This document shows positions 1 to 5,302 of a stretch of DNA of 7,369 nucleotides, piece after piece (within the stretch, counting starts at the first letter, position 1; the number at the start of each line of letters is the position of its first letter). Below the pieces are notes generated by a model, which worked only from the letters and a program-made list of their open reading frames with translations, did no database searches and had not been told where the DNA came from. The position numbers and the translations under genes were made by a program. The stretch lies in the NCBI GenBank assembly GCA_016181165.1, contig JACOZU010000030.1, positions 1-7,369 of the forward strand, in the 5' to 3' direction. The stretch is from Candidatus Woesebacteria bacterium (GTDB lineage: Bacteria; Patescibacteriota; Microgenomatia; UBA8517).

Positions 1-699
1 GTCGACGAAAAAGAGGTTCTGGCTCTTGCCGGGCAGCATCTCTCCCAACTTAAAAAGGCCGCCAAATCCCCTTCCAAACCGCTGCTTTTTAAGGAAAAAC
101 AAAAGAAGCCTCAAGTAAAACTTCATCCAAAGAAAAAAGAGCAGGCGCATTTCATTTTGGGATTTATGGGTGAAGGCAGGAATTATAAAAGAAAACTGGT
201 TCAAGCCGTGCTAGCCGCTATCTTGGGAGGGGGGATGAGCTCAAGACTTTTTAGCGAGGTTAGAGAAAGAAGAGGTTTGGCCTACTCGGTCAGGACGAGC
301 GTCGAAAGGTATGAAGACACGGGTTATATTGGCACTTACGCGGGTGTTGACGTGGCTAGAATAGACGAGGCGATTGCCGTCACCTTGAATGAGCACTATA
401 AACTAGCCAGCGGGGAAACTCCTATCTCGGCTAAGGAGCTGAAAAAAGCCAAGGAGTTTATTAAAGGCCACCTGGCTTTATCTTTGGAAGATACGAAGGA
501 CGTCAACTATTTTTTTGCCGACCAGGAGCTTTATCTTCCCAAAATTGAAACTCCGGAAGATATCTTTAAAGGGATTGACCGGGTCAGCCTTGAAGAAGTC
601 ATTGCCGAAGCCAAAAAGGCATTTAAGCCCGAAAAATTGAATTTGGCAATCATTGGCCCCTACGGCCATCCCGAAAGATTTCAAAGGCTTCTTAAATGA
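1..699 (+). CDS. M16 family zinc peptidase-like protein, C-terminal part (5' end outside window)
   Basis: The reading frame is open from base 1 to the TGA at 697-699, giving 232 residues with no start inside, so this is the last half of a protein that in this family is usually a little over 400 residues. Residues 74-96 carry the C-terminal-domain signature of the pitrilysin/processing-peptidase family M16: ILGGGMSSRLFSEVRE followed by RRGLAYSV, where the conserved Arg and Tyr help bind substrate. The HxxEH zinc site belongs to the N-terminal domain and is off the window, so it cannot be said whether the enzyme is active. The TTG at 157 is an internal Leu codon, not a start. The stop overlaps the next gene's ATG (ATGA), which suggests translational coupling. 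Family members degrade peptides or process exported proteins; the substrate here is unknown. Confidence 0.88.
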   Translation, partial: VDEKEVLALAGQHLSQLKKAAKSPSKPLLFKEKQKKPQVKLHPKKKEQAHFILGFMGEGRNYKRKLVQAVLAAILGGGMSSRLFSEVRERRGLAYSVRTSVERYEDTGYIGTYAGVDVARIDEAIAVTLNEHYKLASGETPISAKELKKAKEFIKGHLALSLEDTKDVNYFFADQELYLPKIETPEDIFKGIDRVSLEEVIAEAKKAFKPEKLNLAIIGPYGHPERFQRLLK

Positions 700-1766
700 A
701 AGGGTTTGAATTTCCAATTATCGGCACAAAAGTCTCCGGTCTTAATAAAAAATTTGACTTAAATTCTCCTTCCGGAAGAAAGCAATATTTTAAGGCAAAA
801 GCAGGGGATGAGATAAAGCATATAAGGCAGTTTTTGGAAAAAGGAAGTTTTGTTGCCTATCTTCTCGGCAAGAAAAATTCCGGCAAGGGGACATATGCCA
901 AATTGTTTACCGAAATATTCGGCGAGGAAAAAGTTGTCCACCTTTCGGTGGGGGACTTGGTGCGGGAGGTTCATGGCAATTGGGCACGTTTTTCTAAAAG
1001 CAGCGCTTTTGACGAGCTCAAAAGAATTTACCGGGGTTATCTGTCATTTGACGACGCTGCTGGCGCCCTTTTGGGTCGGAGGACAGAAAAGCTTCTCCCG
1101 ACGGAGTTTATCTTAGCCCTTCTTAAACTCAAGATTAAAGAGCTTGGTGGTAAGAGCGTCTTTCTCGACGGTCTACCCAGGGAGAGCGATCAGGTTTCCT
1201 ATTCCTTGTATTTTAGGGACCTGGCCGGCTACACCGATTCGCAAGATATATTTGTGCTTATCGATATTCCCGAAAGCGTTATTGACGAGAGGATAAAATA
1301 TCGCGTGGTTTGCCCCCTCTGCAACACTTCCAGGAATAAAAAACTGCTGATTACCAGCAAAATTGAGTATGACTTAGAAAGCAATGAATTTTATCTTGTT
1401 TGCGATAATCCAACCTGTAGGGGAGCCAGAATGCAGCCGAAAGAGGGAGATAATTTGGGAATTAGCCCGATAATGGGGAGACTTTTGAAAGATGAGGAGA
1501 TAATTAAGACCGTCTTTTCCCTTCATGGCATTCCCAAGATACTTTTGAGGAACCATGTGCCGGTGCCAGAAGCTAAAAAATACTTTGATGATTATGAATT
1601 AACGCCGGAGTATGTTTTGGAGGTAGATAAAAAGGCCAAGAAAGTCATCGTCAAAGAAAAACCCTGGACGATTAAGGATGACAACGGTGTCGAATGCTTT
1701 AGCCTCCTAGCCCCGCCGGTGATGGTGGCCATGGTCAAGCAAATGGCCGAAATAGTAGCCTCGTAA
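696..1766 (+). CDS. Adenylate kinase-like P-loop nucleotide kinase with extended N- and C-termini
   Basis: A 356-residue protein, much longer than the 180-220 residues of ordinary adenylate kinase. The kinase core starts after about 50 extra residues. It shows a P-loop at 58-66 (GKKNSGKGT), an NMP-binding-like HLSVGDLVRE at 82-91, a FLDGLPRE segment at 156-163 matching the FLDGFPR motif of adenylate kinases, and a Cys pair plus second pair (C206, C209, C236, C241) placed like the zinc ribbon of a LID domain but with a longer spacing between pairs. About 100 residues after the ribbon have no motif I recognise. The family transfers phosphate from ATP to AMP or a related NMP in the cytoplasm; the altered glycine spacing and extensions mean the substrate could differ. 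The ATG overlaps the stop of the upstream peptidase gene by 4 bases, and AAAGG lies about 10 bases upstream. Confidence 0.8.
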   Translation: MKGFEFPIIGTKVSGLNKKFDLNSPSGRKQYFKAKAGDEIKHIRQFLEKGSFVAYLLGKKNSGKGTYAKLFTEIFGEEKVVHLSVGDLVREVHGNWARFSKSSAFDELKRIYRGYLSFDDAAGALLGRRTEKLLPTEFILALLKLKIKELGGKSVFLDGLPRESDQVSYSLYFRDLAGYTDSQDIFVLIDIPESVIDERIKYRVVCPLCNTSRNKKLLITSKIEYDLESNEFYLVCDNPTCRGARMQPKEGDNLGISPIMGRLLKDEEIIKTVFSLHGIPKILLRNHVPVPEAKKYFDDYELTPEYVLEVDKKAKKVIVKEKPWTIKDDNGVECFSLLAPPVMVAMVKQMAEIVAS

Positions 1767-1780
1767 CGAGACGAAAGAAA

Positions 1781-2281
1781 CTAACCTTTAAGGGGGATCT
1801 CAGCAAGGTGCTTCCATTTTGAAGGGTCCGAACTAGCCGGGGTAACGATTAGTCTATCCACGGTGAAAGAAAGATTGGGAAGCTTTATGCTTTTGGCTAT
1901 CTTCTCTCTTACTTCTGGCTCAGTATTTCCGTAGTAAAGGCTGATGTGGGGCATAAAAAATGAGTTTATGTTGAAAGCTTTTTGTGCTTCCATACGGGCC
2001 TCAAGTAGGGGAACAGATGTTTTAACTCTGACAAATACGCACTGGAAATAGGTGCTACTGTAGTCAATATCCCCCAAAGTCAGCTCAAAAGGTGTAATTT
2101 TTCTTGCAAGAGCCTGGGTTTTTCTAACAACTTCGTCTTCATCTTCAAGAATTGGTCCAAGAAGAGTCATGTGCGGCTCAAATATGGGGCCCTTAAATTT
2201 CTTGCTTAAGTCTTTGACGACGGCCTCAAGCCTTCTTTGAGTATTTCCTCTTGCTAAAATCCAAAGAGAGAATCCATCCAT
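1781..2281 (-). CDS. 2H phosphoesterase, cyclic phosphodiesterase (CPDase)-like
   Basis: A 166-residue protein with the two His-x-Thr/Ser motifs of the 2H superfamily: HMTLLG near residue 37 and HISLYYG near residue 112, with the N-terminal SLWIL strand and FEPHMTL context typical of the cyclic phosphodiesterase branch. Such enzymes open cyclic phosphates (2',3'-cyclic RNA ends or ADP-ribose 1'',2''-cyclic phosphate) or ligate 2'-5' RNA, in the cytoplasm. It is the last gene of the minus-strand tRNA unit: its ATG starts 4 bases after the discriminator base of tRNA-Pro, and there is no Shine-Dalgarno sequence because that space is tRNA. If the tRNA is cut out, the message would be leaderless. 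Placement behind tRNAs agrees with a role in RNA-end processing, but that link is inference. The gene converges on the kinase-like gene, 14 bases away, with no convincing terminator between them. Confidence 0.82.
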   Translation of the reverse strand: MDGFSLWILARGNTQRRLEAVVKDLSKKFKGPIFEPHMTLLGPILEDEDEVVRKTQALARKITPFELTLGDIDYSSTYFQCVFVRVKTSVPLLEARMEAQKAFNINSFFMPHISLYYGNTEPEVREKIAKSIKLPNLSFTVDRLIVTPASSDPSKWKHLAEIPLKG

Positions 2282-2285
2282 TGTG

Positions 2286-2357
2286 TCGGGGTGCTGGGAA
2301 TTGAACCCAGTGTTTCTACGTCCCGAACGTAGCGTGATACCGATTCACTACACCCCG
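2286..2357 (-). tRNA. tRNA-Pro (anticodon CGG)
   Basis: A complete 72-base cloverleaf folds by hand: acceptor CGGGGTG with CACCCCG (7 pairs), D-stem GTGA/TCAC with loop ATCGGTA, anticodon stem CTACG/CGTAG with loop TTCGGGA (anticodon CGG at 2325-2323), variable AAACA, T-stem CTGGG/CCCAG with loop TTCAATT, discriminator A at 2286. C1-G72 and G37 after the anticodon are bacterial tRNA-Pro features. CCA is not encoded (ACACAA follows). Only two bases separate it from the upstream tRNA-Arg, so the two must be cut from one precursor. Confidence 0.96.
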
Positions 2358-2359
2358 TG

Positions 2360-2431
2360 TGTCCCCGGCAGGAATTGAACCTGCATTTAGGGTTTAGGAT
2401 ACCCCCGTTCTGTCCGTTGAACTACGAGGAC
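2360..2431 (-). tRNA. tRNA-Arg (anticodon CCT)
   Basis: A complete 72-base cloverleaf: acceptor GTCCTCG/CGGGGAC (7 pairs, one G-T), D-stem GTTC/GAAC with loop AACGGACA, anticodon stem GGGGT/ACCCT with loop ATCCTAA (anticodon CCT at 2398-2396), variable AAAT, T-stem GCAGG/CCTGC, discriminator A at 2360; CCA not encoded. It resembles E. coli tRNA-Arg(CCU) in acceptor and T-arm. The first ten bases also encode the last residues and the TAG stop of the GIY-YIG gene upstream, so tRNA maturation and intact mRNA are mutually exclusive for one transcript. Confidence 0.95.
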
Positions 2432-2676
2432 TTATTTCTTTCGATTAACCATTTAATGTACTTTTTGCTTTTATATGATTTCAATTTTTTCTCTCTATCT
2501 CGTGCTTCTTTTTCTGTTTTATATTTTTCGATGTAAACGAGTTTGTTTGTTTTCAAAACTCTAGTTGTGCGAGTTTTACCCCTCAAATGTTCTTTTATTC
2601 TCCTTTCTAGATTGCTCGTTGACCCTATATAGAACCTATCATCGTTTTCATTTCTTAATATATATAAGTAAAACAT
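2422..2676 (-). CDS. Small single-domain GIY-YIG nuclease
   Basis: An 84-residue protein of the stand-alone GIY-YIG family (UPF0213/YhbQ-like size, about 80-95 residues), full length from the normal family start. Visible elements: FYLYIL at 2-7 (the GIY strand), FYIGSTS at 15-21 (the YIG strand), SNLERRIKEH at 21-30 with the conserved Arg and His, and EARDREKKLK at 57-66 with a candidate metal-binding Glu (E62). The family cuts DNA; some members are mobile homing endonucleases. By hand count the segment 2431-2676 is about 28% G+C, far below its neighbours, which suggests transfer. The ATG sits immediately after the truncated tRNA 5' half (GAGCAGG then ATG), and the TAG stop uses bases 8-10 of tRNA-Arg. 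No good ribosome site beyond AGG directly before the ATG. Its role here, mobile gene or housekeeping nuclease, is not provable from sequence. Confidence 0.85.
   Translation of the reverse strand: MFYLYILRNENDDRFYIGSTSNLERRIKEHLRGKTRTTRVLKTNKLVYIEKYKTEKEARDREKKLKSYKSKKYIKWLIERNKSS
2455..2484 (-). promoter_or_regulatory. Possible promoter inside the GIY-YIG gene for tRNA-Arg
   Basis: On the minus strand TTGAAA (2484-2479), an 18-base spacer and TACATT (2460-2455) would start RNA near 2448, about 17 bases before tRNA-Arg. It would let the intact tRNAs be expressed independently of the upstream promoter. The region is AT-rich, so a chance match is quite possible. Confidence 0.28.
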
Positions 2677-2766
2677 CCTGCTCTGTCCGTTGACCCCGAC
2701 TCAGTCGGGGTTGACCCCGATTTCTCCGATTAAATCGGAGTTTAATCGGGGTTGAGCTACAGGGGC
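2677..2766 (-). pseudogene. Truncated tRNA (5' half only), D-loop interrupted by palindromes
   Basis: Read on the minus strand, 2766-2752 gives acceptor strand GCCCCTG, then TA, then D-stem GCTC and AA; after an insertion the tRNA continues from the repeated TCAA at 2693 with CGGACA, the D-stem partner GAGC and AGG. Joined across the insertion, the sequence matches tRNA bases 1-28 closely (GTAGCTCAACGGACAGAGC is a typical bacterial D-arm; Arg isoacceptors such as TCT look like this, but the anticodon is missing). Beyond base 28 the GIY-YIG start codon begins and no anticodon loop, T-arm or 3' acceptor strand (CAGGGGC) is found anywhere in the window. It shares a 12-base identity with the D-arm of tRNA-Arg(CCT). 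I infer a dead tRNA gene left by insertion or deletion. Confidence 0.75.
2690..2755. repeat. Two palindromic elements separated and bordered by TTGA
   Basis: On the plus strand the order is TTGA (2690-2693), a perfect 17-base hairpin CCCCGACTCAGTCGGGG (2694-2710), TTGA (2711-2714), a 37-base nested palindrome (2715-2751), TTGA (2752-2755). The 37-base core has outer arms CCCCGATT/AATCGGGG and inner arms CTCCGAT/ATCGGAG. TTGA is part of the tRNA D-arm, so the three copies look like a target-site duplication repeated by two insertions or by one tandem event. The 37-base core reappears at 6200-6236 with two mismatches by hand alignment after reverse-complementing. Confidence 0.85.
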
Positions 2767-2778
2767 TTTTCGGCCCCT

Positions 2779-2787
2779 ATTATACCA
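2779..2787 (-). promoter_or_regulatory. Extended -10 promoter of the tRNA unit
   Basis: The minus strand reads TGGTATAAT at 2787-2779, a full extended -10 element. Initiation would fall near 2772-2770, only a few bases before the first base of the truncated tRNA (2766). No good -35 is seen; upstream bases are the end of the PEGA gene. This is the natural promoter of the original tRNA operon and now also drives the GIY-YIG gene. Confidence 0.65.
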
Positions 2788-2796
2788 GAAATTGTC

Positions 2797-3969
2797 TTAC
2801 TTAAGAGTCAGCGAATAGAGGTTCGGGGTGGTATCGGCCCCCAGATTGGTGAGTATCAGTAGCCTTGAGGTTGAGCCGAAGGGATAGGCGTGGGGAGAGA
2901 CGTAGGAGCCTGAATAAACAAGCTGTCTGTTTGTTCCGTCATAGTCAATGATGGTAATTTTTCCGGTCTCTGAAAGAACCAGATGTTTTGAAGTAGGAAA
3001 CCAAGAGAGCTGTCTGGCCGCCTCCGGGCCTTCGTCTATAAGAAAATTTCTATCCTCCTTGATGTCGTAGACGTAGGTCCGACCGTTTTTGATGTCCCTT
3101 TCCTCTTTCTGACTGGAAGAGCCGGGAAGAGGCTTAATCAGATTTTCCCTTATTGTGGCCGAGCCCGAAGCGGTATAGAGAATTTTTGTTTCGTCGGGGG
3201 AAAAGACGATTGAGCTTACCTTTCTTTGCAAAATGTCGACGAGCTCATCTGGCAGGATTTTAATCTGGGAAGAAAGGCGAGTATTTCTCTCTTTTTCCCA
3301 TTCAGCCAGGATGATTTCTTTCCTGGCCGCCACGTTGACCCGCCTTGCCTGGGGAGTAAGGGTTGAGGAATCGAGTAAAAAGACGCTAGCCCCGAGACTG
3401 ACTAGTATTTCTCTTCCATCTGGAGAAAACTGCCAATCGGCCGCGGTTAAATCTCCATCGGTGACTCGTCTTGGGTCTCTGGCAAAACCGATGGGAAGAT
3501 TGACCGTTTCGATTACCCAGAGGCCGCCCTTTTGACTATCCTCCCTTAAAGGGGGAGTCGCATAGGCAATTCTGGTTCCGTCGGCAGAGATAACTGGATT
3601 AACTACCCCGGAAAAAGTCACCGAAGAAAGGGAAGGGGCCACCCTGAATAAGCTGGCAATGGCTTCGGTGACGACCTCTTTTTCAATAACCAGCCTTTTG
3701 TTCCAAGGGTGGAAACCCTCTTTTCTGATGGAAACGTCATAGGTTCCCGGAGCCAGGGAAAGAGTCGTGTCCGTGGCGGTTGAGAGTTCCCCGTTGACAA
3801 AAACTTGGGCGCCTGAGGGGTCCGATTTAACGACCAGAAGACCGCTAGGCTTGAATCTTAAGGTTTGCCCATCGAATCGATAGCCGCGGGCGTAAAAAGA
3901 CAAAAAAAGGCCGAGGATTCCGACCACCAATACAGTCAAAAGGCCCAAAAGTACCCGCAACCTGGTCAT
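2797..3969 (-). CDS. Membrane-anchored PEGA domain / beta-propeller protein
   Basis: From the ATG at 3969-3967 the protein has 390 residues. Residues about 6-26 form one hydrophobic segment after a short basic start (MTRLR), so it is probably anchored with the bulk outside the membrane. Residues about 42-103 are a PEGA domain (SGLLVVKSDPSGAQVFVNG, then APGTYDVSIRKEGF), a small beta fold common in surface proteins. The rest has propeller-like repeats: VISADGTRIAYA, FSPDGREILVS, FSPDETKILYT, and WFPTSKHLVL, as in TolB/WD40-like blades. A role in surface binding or envelope organisation is plausible, but the ligand is unknown. An upstream TTG at 3987 is in frame, but the -10 box TATAAT lies inside that extension, so I prefer the ATG. 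The gene diverges from mreB. Confidence 0.82.
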   Translation of the reverse strand: MTRLRVLLGLLTVLVVGILGLFLSFYARGYRFDGQTLRFKPSGLLVVKSDPSGAQVFVNGELSTATDTTLSLAPGTYDVSIRKEGFHPWNKRLVIEKEVVTEAIASLFRVAPSLSSVTFSGVVNPVISADGTRIAYATPPLREDSQKGGLWVIETVNLPIGFARDPRRVTDGDLTAADWQFSPDGREILVSLGASVFLLDSSTLTPQARRVNVAARKEIILAEWEKERNTRLSSQIKILPDELVDILQRKVSSIVFSPDETKILYTASGSATIRENLIKPLPGSSSQKEERDIKNGRTYVYDIKEDRNFLIDEGPEAARQLSWFPTSKHLVLSETGKITIIDYDGTNRQLVYSGSYVSPHAYPFGSTSRLLILTNLGADTTPNLYSLTLK

Positions 3970-3975
3970 GGCCCA

Positions 3976-3981
3976 ATTATA
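3976..3981 (-). promoter_or_regulatory. -10 box of the PEGA gene, leaderless start
   Basis: The minus strand reads TATAAT, six bases, then ATG. Transcription normally begins about seven bases after the -10, that is at the A of the ATG, so the message would be leaderless; there is no Shine-Dalgarno sequence. No good -35 is seen at normal spacing (a TTGACT lies 22 bases upstream). Confidence 0.6.
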
Positions 3982-3995
3982 CCCCAAGAAACCTC

Positions 3996-4024
3996 TTGTA
4001 GGAAGTCAATTAAGTCAATATAAT
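3996..4024 (+). promoter_or_regulatory. Promoter of mreB
   Basis: TTGTAG (3996-4001), a 17-base spacer and a perfect TATAAT (4019-4024) predict initiation near 4031 and a leader of about 48 bases. The spacer contains the tandem octamer AAGTCAAT at 4003-4010 and 4012-4019, one helical-turn-scale repeat that could bind a regulator. No Shine-Dalgarno sequence lies close to the mreB ATG. Confidence 0.55.
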
Positions 4025-4078
4025 GCGGATGAGAGCAAAAGGGGGAAAACATCATAAAGCATCTTACGATATCAAATC

Positions 4079-5086
4079 ATGTTTAGAAAAAACATCGCCA
4101 TCGATTTAGGGACCGCCAATACCCTTGTTTGGGTGGCAGGTGCGGGCCTGATTGCCAATGAGCCGACGGTGGTCGCCATTTCTTCGGAAGACAACAAAGT
4201 CGTGGCTGTGGGGGAAGATGCTAAAAAAATGCTTGGCCGAACTCCCGAATCTTTGATTGCCTCTCGTCCAATGCGAGAGGGCGTCATTGCCGACTATCAG
4301 GTGACCGAGGCGATGCTTCGCTATTTTATCGGCAAGGTGGTCGGCCGGTTTCAATTTATTAAGCCGAATGTCATGATTTGCGTGCCGGCAGGCTGTACTC
4401 AGGTTGAGAGGCGGGCGGCCCTTGATGCGACCCTCTCGGCCGGCGCTGCCCATGCCTACCTGATTGACGAGCCTTTGGCAGCCGCTATTGGTGCCGGTAT
4501 CCCGGTTTCGGCACCTTCCGGGCACATGATTGTCGATATCGGCGGGGGGGCGACGGAAGCGGCTGTGCTTTCGCTGGGAGGGGTTGTCGGCCATAAGTCC
4601 GCGCGGGTGGCGGGCAACAAGATTGACGAGGCTATTCAAAATTATTTGAAAAAGAAACACAATCTTATCGTCGGGGACCAGACGGCTGAAGATATCAAGA
4701 TAAAAATAGGTTCGGCCACCCCCTTGGCTAAAGAAGAGAAACTGGAAATCTCCGGTCGTGACCTCGTCTTTGGCCTCCCGCGGAGCCTAACCATGGTTTC
4801 CACCGATATTACCGAAGCGATACGGCCGACACTGCTGACAATAATCGGTACGGTCAAGGCGGTGCTTGAGGATACGCCGCCTGAGCTTGCCGCCGACATC
4901 ATCGATAAAGGCATCGTCATGAGTGGCGGCAGTAGTCTGTTAAGGAATTTTGACAAGCTGATGACCGAAGAAACCGGTGTGCCCGCACACGTTGCCGAAG
5001 AACCTCTGCTTTGCGTTGTCAGGGGCACGGGCCTGGTGATGGAGAACATTGAGCTTTGGAAAAGGTCGGTCACGACCAAAGGATGA
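4079..5086 (+). CDS. mreB: Rod shape-determining protein MreB
   Basis: A 335-residue actin-fold ATPase of normal MreB length. The motifs are in order: phosphate 1 IAIDLGTANTLV (6-17, D9), connect 1 LIDEPLAAAIGAG (128-140, E131), phosphate 2 MIVDIGGGATEAAV (150-163, D153), and the adenosine motif GIVMSGGSSLLRN (278-290), followed by VVRGTGLVME. MreB polymerises under the inner membrane and guides cell-wall synthesis and shape. No mreC or mreD adjoins it here. The start is chosen because MFRKNIAIDLGT matches the family N-terminus (an N-terminal amphipathic stretch is very short). It is divergent from the PEGA gene and followed by a weak hairpin terminator. Confidence 0.95.
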   Translation: MFRKNIAIDLGTANTLVWVAGAGLIANEPTVVAISSEDNKVVAVGEDAKKMLGRTPESLIASRPMREGVIADYQVTEAMLRYFIGKVVGRFQFIKPNVMICVPAGCTQVERRAALDATLSAGAAHAYLIDEPLAAAIGAGIPVSAPSGHMIVDIGGGATEAAVLSLGGVVGHKSARVAGNKIDEAIQNYLKKKHNLIVGDQTAEDIKIKIGSATPLAKEEKLEISGRDLVFGLPRSLTMVSTDITEAIRPTLLTIIGTVKAVLEDTPPELAADIIDKGIVMSGGSSLLRNFDKLMTEETGVPAHVAEEPLLCVVRGTGLVMENIELWKRSVTTKG

Positions 5087-5176
5087 GTACTATAGTAAGA
5101 ATGTGTCGTCTGGTAAAAATTGAGCATGGAATGGGGATGAATTCTATTTTTGAAAAGCAGAAACGAGGGTAATTTT

Positions 5177-5196
5177 TACACACAATGTGTATTTTT
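5177..5196 (+). terminator. Weak intrinsic terminator after mreB
   Basis: TACACA, loop CAA, TGTGTA forms a six-pair hairpin followed directly by five T. The stem is short and AT-rich, so efficiency may be low. Nothing else recognisable lies in the 216 bases between mreB and the next gene apart from the promoter at its end. Confidence 0.5.
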
Positions 5197-5286
5197 GGCC
5201 CTTGTCTATTTAAAAGATAAATCCTGTAGTAAAAGGGTATTTCAAACTAGATCATTGTTAAGCCGAGCTTTTTAATCTCAAAACCC

Positions 5287-5292
5287 TATAAT
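5287..5292 (+). promoter_or_regulatory. -10 box before the WecG-family gene
   Basis: A perfect TATAAT ends ten bases before the ATG at 5303, so the transcript would have a leader of only a few bases at most. There is no Shine-Dalgarno sequence, which agrees with leaderless translation. No convincing -35 is seen at 16-18 bases. Confidence 0.5.
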
Positions 5293-5302
5293 TTGTATTA
5301 AA

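Noticed and set aside
157..159. TTG 157 as the start of the M16 protein
   Set aside because: The frame is open through base 1 and the upstream translation continues the peptidase fold, so this is an internal Leu codon.
2690..2755. CRISPR array
   Set aside because: Repeats are palindromic with four-base separators and no spacers.
2677..2766. Group I intron or other self-splicing intron in a tRNA
   Set aside because: The 3' half of the tRNA is missing and the space up to tRNA-Arg is entirely the GIY-YIG coding region, with no room for an intron core.
2360..2766. The orphan 5' half joining the 3' half of tRNA-Arg to make a split tRNA
   Set aside because: The acceptor strands nearly fit (one C-A mismatch and one wobble pair), but the anticodon stem strand after AGG does not pair with ACCCT, and tRNA-Arg already has its own full 5' half.
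2762..2777. GGGGC/GCCCC hairpin as an intrinsic terminator
   Set aside because: No T run follows on either strand, and on the minus strand half of it lies before the likely transcript start.
3970..3987. Upstream TTG start for the PEGA protein
   Set aside because: The added codons overlap a perfect TATAAT whose expected start point is the downstream ATG.
4023..4109. 28-codon ORF overlapping the mreB start
   Set aside because: It starts inside the -10 box, has no ribosome site, and has no recognisable features.
4106..4660. Long minus-strand ORF opposite mreB (184 codons)
   Set aside because: It lies wholly inside clear mreB coding sequence and its translation shows no recognisable family features.
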